Shown: in pieces, positions 9,022 through 15,684 of the stretch
Layout: each line of letters starts with the position of its first letter
How positions within the stretch are numbered: the stretch's first letter is position 1
DNA from: Ichthyophonus hoferi
Lineage: Eukaryota > Opisthokonta > Ichthyosporea > Ichthyophonida > Ichthyophonidae
Length of the DNA: 15,684 nucleotides
Direction of reading: 5' to 3'
Assembly: GCA_002751075.1 (NCBI GenBank)
Contig: NAOQ01000037.1
Coordinates: forward strand, 236,010-251,693
The notes under the pieces: generated by a model
Databases searched by the model: none
Told to the model about the DNA's origin: nothing
Seen by the model: the letters and a program-made list of their open reading frames with translations, nothing else
Position numbers and translations under genes: made by a program

Positions 9022-10752
9022 GCGCATATATTACCTCTCTCATCTAAATCATTATATGCTTGTTTCTTCATCTGATCATAGATCCGTGCTTTCTCCTCCA
9101 ATCGGTCTCTCGATCGTGCCAGTGTCTTGGCTTCCAATGCATTTTGAGCAAGGTCACGTGCATTCCTATCTGCCACGCCCTGATTGGTTACCTCCTGGGG
9201 GCATGCATACCAAAGAATATATGTTGGTTGCCTTGTTTTATTTGGCCCATAGAGATGATCACTAATATACTAAAAAGACACTATGATTGGCATGATAAAC
9301 TTGAACCAATAGGCAGCCTCGTGAGATCTAATGAAGACCAATGATGCTAGTGTGAGCTAATAACTTAATTAAAAATGGGTATAACAACATGTATGAGAAA
9401 TATTTTTCAAAAAACTCTCTTTATATATTAACAATAAAAATAACATAGTAAGTTAACCTTATTCCTATCGTAATGTATACATATTAACTGCTTAAGCCTT
9501 TAGTGATATATGAATGTGTGCACGTATATCTAATAAACATTAATATACTAGTAATATTCAGCTATGTTGAGTTATAGCAAGTTATATTACGTTATATTAA
9601 AATACATTAAGCTGGACTAAGTTATATTATGTTATACTAAGTTATAGAAAGTTGTATTATATTATATTAACCTGTACTAAGTTATATTAAACTATACTAA
9701 ATTACATTCACCTGTACTAAGTCATATTAAGTCATATTAAGTCATATTAAGTCATATTAGGTTATATTAACCTGTACTAAGTTATATACATTATATTAAG
9801 TTATAAAAGTTCTTGCTAGTTATAAACTCAGCACCCTAATAATCTCTCTTCAATATATGAATATATGGAAAGTCACGAATATATTTCTCCGTGTTATGAA
9901 TATTTTTTAACCTCGCAATAGGAGATATTTATTAAAAACAGATAATAAAACAACACTCACACAACTTTCTCATTAACTTCAATGGCTTAGTACACAAACC
10001 TTCTTAGGGAAATTTTTTAATGGCTTCCTAACAACCCTCCCTCCTGTTGCCTCCTTTTCTTTGTCAAACTCCGCCTTTCTACGATAGAGCTCGGCTTTCA
10101 GCCCTACCATCTGTATAAAAAACAGGTTTAATTATATAGTTATAGCATAGTATAGATGAACATCAGAATAATATTTGTTTTGTAAAAGGTAGATAAGGTG
10201 GTGGTTGATATTGATGTTGTATAGGTGTTAATGCTTGCCAAATCTAGAAGCCCCGTTACAACCATAATGGTTAATTTGTACTACTCTAAACACGTGGTGT
10301 AGTGAGACTAAATTCGGATCAAATTGTATGCCTGATATAATATGGTATACAGGAATTAATCCCAATCTGAATCATTCCATTACTACATAGGTTTGATAGA
10401 TAATCTCTAGAGAAAGAGTGTGTAAGAGAAGAGACTAATAGAGAAATAGGGGGAAAAAGAGTGTATTGCAATGTATAGATAAAAGAGTATTTTGAAAAGA
10501 AAGAAAAAAAAAAGAAAGAAAGAGAGACAAAAATAAAGAAAGGTATTAAAATGTGTATGTGGTTAATAAGGTAACTGAAGTAATTTAAATTCTAATAATA
10601 TTATAGTAACATGTCTATATGATGCTTATGATTGTGCGTAAGGTCTGTAGCTATAATATGGAGATAAAAGAAGGTACTGTGTTGAAATAACATACACAGT
10701 GCTACGACATGAAGATACTTACAGACGCCTTGTTGACTTCGATTTCTTTCAT
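5342..10752 (-). CDS. CCDC174: CCDC174 homologue (coiled-coil domain-containing protein 174), complete
   Basis: The exons, in transcript order, are 10752-10723, 10110-10000, 9179-9035, 8856-8792, 8090-8015, 7587-7476, 7119-6998, 5798-5704 and 5521-5342. All junctions are GT-AG with matching phases, giving 311 residues. Conserved blocks follow the order known in human CCDC174: VGLKAELYRRKAEFDKEKE (12-30), RDRLEEKARIYDQM (about 71-84), CLVDFDRK (106-113), an acidic SDDDDTDS run (118-125), EWVEYEDDLGRTRKCLRKDL (147-166), KPVGPVYFQEV (207-217), KLGVGYFGFS (224-233) and a basic coiled coil ending in EERLAKVRERKE. The human protein is 467 residues as I recall it. Its C-terminal region with the EWDRGK-type motif is missing here, and I found no downstream exon for it before 4152. 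The family is nuclear and has been linked to the exon-junction-complex helicase EIF4A3 and RNA handling in animals; this copy's role is inferred by homology. The start at 10752 is chosen because its ten codons lead in phase into the conserved exon. Confidence 0.93.
5522..5703 (-). other. CCDC174 intron 8
   Basis: The donor is CAG/GTACAT and the acceptor is TCCGCAG on the minus strand. It is short (182 bases) and contains a TATATGTATATG/GTATGTATG microsatellite near 5638-5665. Confidence 0.85.
5799..6997 (-). other. CCDC174 intron 7, with 17-bp minisatellite
   Basis: This 1.2-kb intron between the VYFQEVFGN and LGVGYFGF exons has donor AATG/GTAAGT and acceptor GCTGTAG (minus strand). It holds the 17-bp tandem array at 6207-6411 and poly-A/G tracts at 5886-5911. 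I see no nested gene. Confidence 0.85.
6207..6411. repeat. 17-bp minisatellite, 12 units
   Basis: Twelve consecutive units of consensus AGTTAATACAGTTAATT run head to tail; eleven are exactly 17 bases and one is 18. Variants recur (ACCG for ACAG; AATG for AATT at the unit end), suggesting spread of variant units by unequal exchange. The array sits inside a CCDC174 intron. Confidence 0.92.
7120..7475 (-). other. CCDC174 intron 6, with ATGT repeat at its 3' end
   Basis: The donor is AAG/GTATAT and the acceptor is ATATCTATAG at 7120. A (TATG)n/(ATGT)n repeat at about 7131-7179 lies immediately upstream of the acceptor in transcript order. A second acceptor (CCCAG, six bases further in) would drop two residues without a frame change. 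Confidence 0.8.
7588..8014 (-). other. CCDC174 intron 5
   Basis: The donor is ACAG/GTAGGG and the acceptor is GGTTCATAG. It separates the acidic exon from the EWVEYEDDLGR exon. The 427-base interior shows a poly-T/poly-A patch near 7695-7705 and otherwise nothing recognisable. Confidence 0.85.
8227..8247. promoter_or_regulatory. Paired CACGTG E-boxes flanking an ATTGG (CCAAT) motif
   Basis: CACGTG occurs at 8227-8232 and again at 8242-8247, with ATTGG between them. This E-box/inverted CCAAT/E-box grouping would suit bHLH-zip factors and NF-Y, and it lies in an intron of CCDC174. Each motif alone could be chance; the close pairing makes it notable. Confidence 0.3.
8514..8705 (-). CDS. Unrecognised 63-residue ORF nested in a CCDC174 intron
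   Basis: It runs from ATG to TGA and reads like protein rather than repeat: it begins MDGHNKVYAIISTYTDLKPP, continues with CPEIISLLYNKHYGQLQ, and ends in IHDLDKV. In-frame upstream codons are open for only about nine triplets before a stop, and no good splice acceptor joins it to CCDC174. It has no signal peptide or membrane segment. It may be a small nested gene, a terminal alternative exon, a relic of an element, or chance. I do not recognise the family. Confidence 0.2.
   Translation of the reverse strand: MDGHNKVYAIISTYTDLKPPYDVVCPEIISLLYNKHYGQLQLDLKLEIAYDWYSIHIHDLDKV
8951..9021. repeat. (TAA)n microsatellite filling a CCDC174 intron
   Basis: A TAA/AAC-AAT tract with a pure run from about 8981 makes up much of the 178-base intron 8857-9034. 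It begins 13 bases inside the splice donor at 9034. In the transcript it reads as UUA repeats. Length change here could alter intron size without touching the junctions. Confidence 0.9.
9180..9999 (-). other. CCDC174 intron 2, with 10-bp-period array
   Basis: The donor is AAGAAG/GTTTGT and the acceptor is AACCAATCAG, phase 0. The 820-base intron includes the strict 10-bp repeat array at 9561-9790. No other gene is seen. Confidence 0.85.
9561..9808. repeat. 10-bp tandem array in exact register
   Basis: About 23 consecutive units of consensus GTTATATTAA run without insertion or deletion from 9561 to 9790, then slip. Variant units recur in the same register, such as CCTGTACTAA at 9671, 9711 and 9771. 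A subset GTCATATTA(A/G) is repeated four times at 9721-9760. The period is close to one DNA helical turn. Confidence 0.92.
10238..10409 (+). repeat. Dispersed ~160-bp repeat, copy B
   Basis: It has the same block order as copy A: AATCTAGAAGCCCC at the start, TGGTTAATTTGTAC, CTAAACAC, GAGACTAAATTCGGATC, TGATATAATATGGTATACAGG, AATCTGAATCATT, and GGTTTGATAGATAATCTCT at the end. It lies in CCDC174 intron 1, opposite to the direction of transcription. Copies differ by many substitutions, so insertion is old. Confidence 0.8.
10492..10542. repeat. Purine-rich GAAA tract
   Basis: A nearly all-A/G stretch of GAAA and AAAG units lies in CCDC174 intron 1. On the transcribed strand it is a long polypyrimidine tract. 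Confidence 0.8.
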
Positions 10753-11424
10753 GTTGGTTCACCTATATTTTTAAGTTTATAAATTAATGTGATAATATGT
10801 AGGCTTTGATCAAACTAAGTGAGTTCCGCGTGGGCACTATTTAACTATATACTAATAGTTAGGTAAGCAATGTAGTAGGAATAGCATAATGGTATAGTGG
10901 TATAATATCACAATAGTATAATAGTACGATAATACAATAATATAGTATTTGTGTATAAATTTAGTATGTTATGTTTAAATCGTAATTAAATACAATCACA
11001 TAGCCTAATTTACTAATTTATACAGTATATAAATGGTAGTAATAATGATATGGTGAATGCTTAATTGGCTAAATAAGATTGTTGGCCTTGTAGTTTTAAT
11101 GGCTGAGCCACATACATGGGCAGATATTATTTATACGGAAGGCAGCTAGATTATTAAGAAGAAAACATGGATTCTTCTCTAAAAAATAAGATTCCAAAGG
11201 GCATCTTTATCTGTAAAATATATAAATTTAGAAATATTGGACTATTTGTACTGTATTGAAAAGAAAAGATATGAACAGTTTTTGCTCTTCTAAACATAAA
11301 AATAAAAGAAACTAGTATTGGTAGTGTAGCTATTTTTATTAGTTTATATACATGATTTAATTAATAATAACATTTTTCTAATAATTATAAATATTTACTT
11401 AGAAAATATGGTTAAGGCCGCTTT
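10753..11424 (-). other. Upstream region of CCDC174; promoter not resolved
   Basis: The start codon is preceded on the minus strand by GGTGAACCAAC. Further upstream is a small GC-richer patch (TGCCCACGCGGAACTC, complement of about 10827-10842). A TATAG/GTG tetranucleotide-like repeat lies at 10885-10945. An AATATAG/GTG just before the start could be an acceptor for a 5' UTR intron. No certain TATA box or other gene is visible. Confidence 0.4.
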
Positions 11425-11446
11425 AAGTTATATTAATTATTATATT

Positions 11447-11530
11447 GTGTTGTCTTACATTATATTATATTATATTCTCTTATATAATACTCCCTTATAT
11501 TATAGTATTATATTATATTATATTATTATT
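11447..11530. repeat. TTATA-type simple repeat
   Basis: Imperfect TTATA/TATTA units form a short A/T microsatellite just left of the coding-like islands. Its translation produces an artificial run of Tyr and Ile. Confidence 0.75.
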
Positions 11531-11559
11531 ACACTACAATCCATATCTATCCTTCAATA

Positions 11560-12770
11560 ATAACCGTGGTATTAAAAAAAAATGGACAGACGGTAATATA
11601 CAGTTAACAAATGACTACCAGCTGATAATCACCACCAGTAGCAACACCACCAACTATGACAACTCTCTGCTGAGGGTGGGACTTTCTTGGAAAGATGAAA
11701 TATTCCTCTTACAACGCGGCTATTCATTCCCAAATCGGATTACACCACTCCCAATCTCCTGGCCTAGTCGCCATCACAGCGCAGCGGTTTTCAAAGATTA
11801 GCCTGGTTCTCTACAAAGTTTCCCAGCTAAAATTAAATAAACGTGCTTTTGGTGAGCCTCATGAAAGATCTTAAGAGAATCACATGTCTAAAACATCCGT
11901 GAATTTGAGATTCCCTTAATTATTATTGGAGAGGTCACAGGAACAACTCTGTCTATGACTATTCTGAATGAAAGTCAAATACTATCTTCGTAAACCTGAG
12001 CAATCATTTATTGGAATAGGTTCTTCACCACGCTTAGAGAGACTGTCCTTTATTTTTATCACTTTTCCGGTATTTGGTTACAGTTCCTATTAAACTTTGT
12101 TAAAACAGGAATATTTAATTAATTTGTGTATTTCTTTATATAGCTATAAACATTTAGTATTATTTACCAAATTATTGTTGCATATATAGCCTGGGAAAAT
12201 AGTGCAATATATTGGTGTTAAATGACAATCCAAGATGATCGTTTTACATGACTTGCCTTTTTTCGTGAAACGGGCGGGTCTGAAATTATAGGCAAAGTAT
12301 ATAACCAAAATTTGGACCTGGAATCAGGACCTATGAAAAATAAAAATAAACATAAGGAAAATTATTGCGTTTTGAATTTGCTTAATATCTATTGATGTTT
12401 ATTGTTTATTGCCCGTTATGTCCAGCAATTCATCTTCTGATGACAACTATACGAAACCCAATTCTTACTAACTTCCATCACCAACGAGCGGTTTACGAGA
12501 AAAAACACGAACGCCAAGGTAGACCTTCCTACTGATTTAGAGTCTTCAACTGAGGACCAACTTCTCTTTGAAACTCATTTAATGGATGATTTCAACTTAT
12601 CTAATTCCATCTCTACAGATATTCTATGAGCAGCAACAAACTTGGAGAAAGATTCCTTCAAATTCCAAGATTACACACGTGGAAGCAACAGATGAACCGA
12701 CATCCATACAAATACAGCCAGATCGACTATTGTTGCCAGGGCCTTTGGGTGTTCTCATCTACTAAAATTG
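11560..12770 (+). other. Coding-like islands of unknown identity
   Basis: Two segments (about 11570-11875 and 12420-12770) are richer in G/C and have protein-like reading on the + strand, unlike the A/T-rich DNA around and between them. Phrases seen include SLLRVGLSWKDEIFLLQRGY, VDLPTDLESSTEDQLLF and ATDEPTSIQIQPDRLLLPGP. No single frame spans either island. They may be exons of an unrecognised gene or the worn remains of a coding sequence brought in by an element. I recognise no domain, terminal repeats or target-site duplication. Confidence 0.4.
11695..12629 (+). CDS. Candidate small two-exon gene, function unknown
   Basis: This is one possible reading of the coding-like islands. An ATG at 11695 follows an in-frame stop and opens 52 codons (MKYSSYNAAIHSQ at the start, KLNKRAF at the end). 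It ends at a good donor, G/GTGAGC (11852). An acceptor after CCTTCCTACTGATTTAG (12540) continues in phase (GAG codon across the junction) with SSTEDQLLFETHLMDDF to a TGA at 12627-12629, about 81 residues in all. A second acceptor, CTCTACAG (12618), opens a different frame to 12765. No family is recognised. Overlapping open frames weaken the case. Confidence 0.2.
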
Positions 12771-12840
12771 AAATTAATGGAGAAAAGATTAGCAGGGCCC
12801 CTGCGCTATTAATGTTGCTAATAGAACGGTAATGGTTATG

Positions 12841-13241
12841 ATAGCTTTTTATATATACTTGGTAATAATAATATAAAAATGGATCAAGAGTGATATAAAG
12901 ATATGAACGATATAGTTTAGTAAATTTTTATTTGTTTTGAAATAGTATACAGTGAGGTATATATATATGTGTTAGTTATTGTTATATTTATAATATAAAA
13001 TATAAAGATGATTTGCATGGTGTTTATACAAGGATAGAACTCCAACCTCTGCTCGAACTTTTTTTTAAAAAAATTATCTTCCTTGATTACTATATTATAA
13101 TTTAAAATTTTATTAATGGGGTTTTAAATTTTTATTTTTGTGCAGAAATAAAATACAGTGATCAATAATATAATATATTTTACAACGACTCCTGATTTCT
13201 CCTTTATTTGTTTAATATTGGCTATCTATTAATCAAATATT
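12841..13241. other. A/T-rich spacer, nothing recognised
   Basis: Poly-T/poly-A patches near 13060-13075 and TATAT runs near 12959-12970 are the only structure I see. Confidence 0.6.
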
Positions 13242-13396
13242 AGAAATTATCTATCAAACCTATATAGAAATAAATCTGATTGAGATAATTCCCAGATAGC
13301 ATATTACGTGTATAGTTCAATCCAAATTCAGTCTCATTGCATCATGTGTTCTGAATGGTATAAATTAATCACTGCATAATTGAGACTGGGCTTCTG
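13242..13396 (-). repeat. Dispersed ~160-bp repeat, copy C (inverted)
   Basis: Read on the minus strand it begins AGAAGCCCAGTCTC and ends GGTTTGATAGATAATTTCT, with AGTGATTAATTT, GAACACATGATG and GAGACTGAATTTGGAT between. It matches copies A and B in order. It is the most diverged in its centre. The upstream flank (GCAGACTATAGTGCAAAAC on the minus strand) weakly resembles that of copy A, so the element may be slightly longer. Confidence 0.75.
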
Positions 13397-13500
13397 CTTT
13401 GTTTTGCACTATAGTCTGCCATCTGACATGCGTCATTGTCCTAATAACAACTTAAGATAAAGAGAGGGTATATTTACGCAATATTTTACCGTTTCTACAG

Positions 13501-13556
13501 CCCTGTCAAATTATGAAGATGATTACAAATTGTTATTTGCCTACGTCCCCTACCCT
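13501..13556 (+). CDS. Possible small exon, unassigned
   Basis: The sequence between CCGTTTCTACAG and CCT/GTATCC is open in two frames. The better one reads LSNYEDDYKLLFAYVPYP. It is only 56 bases, and no neighbouring exon is confidently linked, so chance is quite possible. Confidence 0.15.
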
Positions 13557-13976
13557 GTATCCTGACTACTAGCATATTAGCCTATTTACACATAGACAAA
13601 TACCATACTATACGTCGGACTAAACTATTAATAGAATATCACCAATTACTTCAATGTAAGTGTTGGTAGGTTTTCCAACAATAATAGATAACAAAAGTTT
13701 TAGTAGTTTAGGTATGTTTCTGAAGCATTAGCAAATTATATATTACTATGATTTGCTTAGCTCAAGGGGTTGGGAGATATACTTTGGAACTATAACATAT
13801 TTATATTTAATATAATGCACACTCTAATAACCACTTGGTTAAAATTGATACAGTATAGAATTAATAAAATTATATAACGCAAGAGTGAAGGGAGGGCATA
13901 TTATGTGGGTATCAATTTATTTTCCTTCTCTATTAATGTAAATACAGTTGAAGAGGCGTTTAATTTAACATACAGC

Positions 13977-14015
13977 AATATAATATAATATAATATAACA
14001 TAATATAATATAATG
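13977..14015. repeat. (AATAT)n microsatellite
   Basis: About seven units of the pentamer AATAT, with one C interruption. Confidence 0.85.
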
Positions 14016-14095
14016 CATTGTTTATTTTACTCCTCTATTAACGTAGGTACAGTTAAGGATATGATTATTTTAACAGGCTTCTTTCTTTTACCATT

Positions 14096-14136
14096 TTCTA
14101 CCACATCCTATCATATCCTACCATATCCTACCATAT
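14096..14136. repeat. 10-bp repeat, four units
   Basis: Units of TACCATATCC with variants (TACCACATCC, TATCATATCC) run head to tail about four times. The period equals that of the unrelated array at 9561-9808. Confidence 0.85.
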
Positions 14137-14360
14137 GTATTGAATCCAATAGTATTATTCTATAATACCAAGGTATACCTTATATATACAGGCTATGATA
14201 ATGGTGAATTGAATCCATCCTCTTCCATTGGACATTATCTGATGTTCAGGTTGTCAATAAGCATATACCACTGTCAATGCTTATTGGTACTTACTTTTGA
14301 TTAAGTCTAATCTAATCACTAAAACCACTTAACTTAAACGTATATAACCTGCCATATCGT

Positions 14361-14407
14361 ATTTCTATATATAATGTGACGTAGTATGATGCATAATATA
14401 TAGAAAT
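14361..14407. repeat. Perfect 12-bp inverted repeat
   Basis: ATTTCTATATAT (14361-14372) and ATATATAGAAAT (14396-14407) are exact complements around a 23-base loop containing TGACGTA. It might be a very small foldback element or an RNA hairpin. No flanking duplication was seen. Confidence 0.75.
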
Positions 14408-14595
14408 AAATTTATAAGACGGCATTATCTGTATTTAATTATAGGAAGTATAACGGAGGAATAGGTTGTAATCTCATAATATATATGTATTATTTATTAA
14501 AAAAACTATTCAAGATTCGATAATGATAATGTAGATTGTTTTATATTATTTTATACTATAACATAGTCAGTCAGACTAGGTTATTCCAACATTCA

Positions 14596-14597
<2 letters not shown>

Positions 14598-14632
<35 letters not shown>
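14598..14632. repeat. (TTA)n microsatellite
   Basis: A pure TTA run of about eleven to twelve units, ending at GCTATTATT. Confidence 0.95.
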
Positions 14633-14696
14633 GCTATTATTTCATATAACCTATAAACGTATTATTGCTTAAATAACCAATCAGATGTATACAGTT

Positions 14697-15240
14697 TTAG
14701 GTAGAGACAGCTGTATAGGAATGATCCTTGATGATCATTAAGATGGTATCAGAGAGAGCTCCAGAGGACCCATAGTAAGATCGACAGTACCCTGTATATA
14801 AAAATAGAAAGACCAGCAACATGTACACAGAATGTACTAGACTATACCAGTAGAAGTGTAAGTGACTTGCATTAGTAAACACACTCATTCATATAATGAA
14901 ATATTGAATACAGTGAACTGCAAGGAAACCATTGAAGATAAGCACATACAGGTTAGATATAATAGTACAGTAATAATAACGTGAGATATAGGTAGAGGAG
15001 GCTCAGTCCACTTGACGTATATCCATTTATAGTTGAGGGAATAACAAATTAAAATTTGTTTTAACGCGTACTCTTGCATACACAGAGTATAGATCGGCTA
15101 AGATATATGTTTATTATTACTACAAGTCAGCCGAAGTTGAGGAATGGGCCTACAAGGTTGATAAAATTGTGTAGGTAGAGGACCAGCCACCACACCATCA
15201 CTGGTGGGTTTAGATTATACTAAGTATTTATTTACTACAT
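14697..15240. other. Ambiguous coding-like stretch, both strands
   Basis: On the minus strand 14888-14697 is open; its last part, after TATATACAG at about 14792, reads YCRSYYGSSGALSD to a TAA stop. On the + strand nearby readings also look protein-like (RWYQRELQRTHSKIDSTL near 14740-14792; SAEVEEWAYKVDKIV near 15127-15171). The motif TAGGTAGAG occurs three times, at 14698, 14989 and 15172. I cannot choose a strand or a gene model. Confidence 0.2.
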
Positions 15241-15384
15241 ATGTAATGGTAGTTGCTAATACTATTAAATGATTACGGTTATGTAAGTAAATATGTAAAG
15301 TAGCTAAATAATCCATTTTCCAACAGAAACTCAGTTAGATTAAAACATATTTACGTTACTATGTTACATCTAGGCTACATATAG

Positions 15385-15550
15385 GCGGCCCAGCCGACAT
15401 ACATGCATGACAGTAAGTTGATGTCCGTGGCATCCTGTATCAAGGTATGTACAGCCCCCTCAATAGACAGTGTGTTGTATCCCACCTACAGAGTACATTA
15501 CCCATGCCCAGTGCGGGGTTAGACAAGCTGTGCACTGGTTGTGGACACAT
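15385..15550 (+). CDS. Candidate two small exons separated by a 47-nt intron
   Basis: An exon at 15385-15444 (20 codons, containing MHDSKLMSVASCIK) ends at a strong donor AAG/GTATGT. After a 47-base intron with acceptor CCCACCTACAG it could continue in phase 0 at 15492-15550 with STLPMPSAGLDKLCTGCGH, then a donor GTATAT. The stretch is clearly richer in G/C than its surroundings. CTGC is a CxxC pair that could bind zinc, but two cysteines prove nothing. The upstream acceptor has a weak pyrimidine tract. No family is recognised, and any continuation lies outside the window. Confidence 0.25.
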
Positions 15551-15634
15551 GTATATGCCCACATATATTTATAAATACAAAATATATAAAAATATGGATA
15601 CATTAGAGGTATATTGATAGGCATCTACATATTA

Positions 15635-15684
15635 GTATGTATGATAGTAAGTATGATGACATGTATGATAGTATGTATGATAGT
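15635..15684. repeat. GTATGATA-type tandem repeat at the window edge
   Basis: Units of GTATGATAGTAT with variants run to the end of the window, so the full array length is not visible. Confidence 0.8.

Larger units (their letters stand above)
10111..10722 (-). other. CCDC174 intron 1
   Basis: The donor TCT/GTAAGT follows the ten-codon first exon, and the acceptor is TTTTATACAG. The intron contains repeat copy B (10238-10409) and a GAAA-rich purine tract (10492-10542). Confidence 0.85.
13557..14360. other. Spacer with short tandem repeats
   Basis: Apart from (ATAAT)n at 13977-14015 and the 10-bp repeat at 14096-14136, I see only a small TGTTGG/CCAACA hairpin near 13661-13680. No gene was recognised. 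Confidence 0.6.

Noticed and set aside
8832-9176. Overlapping ORFs on both strands rich in Ile or Tyr around 8777-9176
   Set aside because: The Ile/Tyr runs are translations of the TAA microsatellite in a CCDC174 intron. The only real coding parts are the flanking exons at 8792-8856 and 9035-9179.
9056-9344. Two overlapping + strand ORFs
   Set aside because: They are antisense to the CCDC174 exon 9035-9179 and run on into the intron.
11447-11801. Whole 118-codon + strand ORF as one gene
   Set aside because: Its first third is translation of a TTATA repeat. Only the part after about 11570 looks protein-like, and it is described as an island instead.
1-15684. CRISPR array, tRNA or rRNA genes
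   Set aside because: The tandem arrays have no unique spacers, and I saw no cloverleaf with A and B boxes and no rRNA-like conserved stretch.

Overview
This AT-rich window with many introns looks like invertebrate nuclear DNA, possibly from an early-branching animal such as a sponge. That placement is a guess from gene structure, low GC and abundant simple repeats. No prokaryotic features (operons, Shine-Dalgarno sites) are present. Exons were found by following conserved protein frames across GT-AG junctions with matching phase.

Two genes are well supported and lie tail to tail. On the + strand (599-4151) is the 3' portion of a gene for a Nudix hydrolase domain fused to an eIF2B-alpha/beta/delta-like (ribose-bisphosphate-isomerase-fold) domain. 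Six exons give 355 visible residues; the N-terminus is upstream of the window or in an exon I could not see. On the - strand (10752 down to 5342) is a complete nine-exon gene for a 311-residue homologue of CCDC174, a nuclear coiled-coil protein. The 1.2 kb between the two stop codons holds no recognisable gene.

The introns and spacers are rich in repeats. There are three diverged copies of a dispersed family of about 160 bp (4285, 10238, and 13242 inverted), a 17-bp minisatellite of 12 units, an array with an exact 10-bp period over 230 bp, several (TAA)n/(TTA)n tracts, and hairpin-forming inverted repeats.

The right third (10753-15684) has no confidently identified gene. It contains coding-like islands (11560-12770) and candidate small exons near 13501 and 15385-15550 that may be pieces of an unrecognised gene or relics. 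The most interesting element is the Nudix/eIF2B-like fusion: its Nudix catalytic glutamates are kept, while the isomerase-type cysteine of the second domain is replaced by serine.
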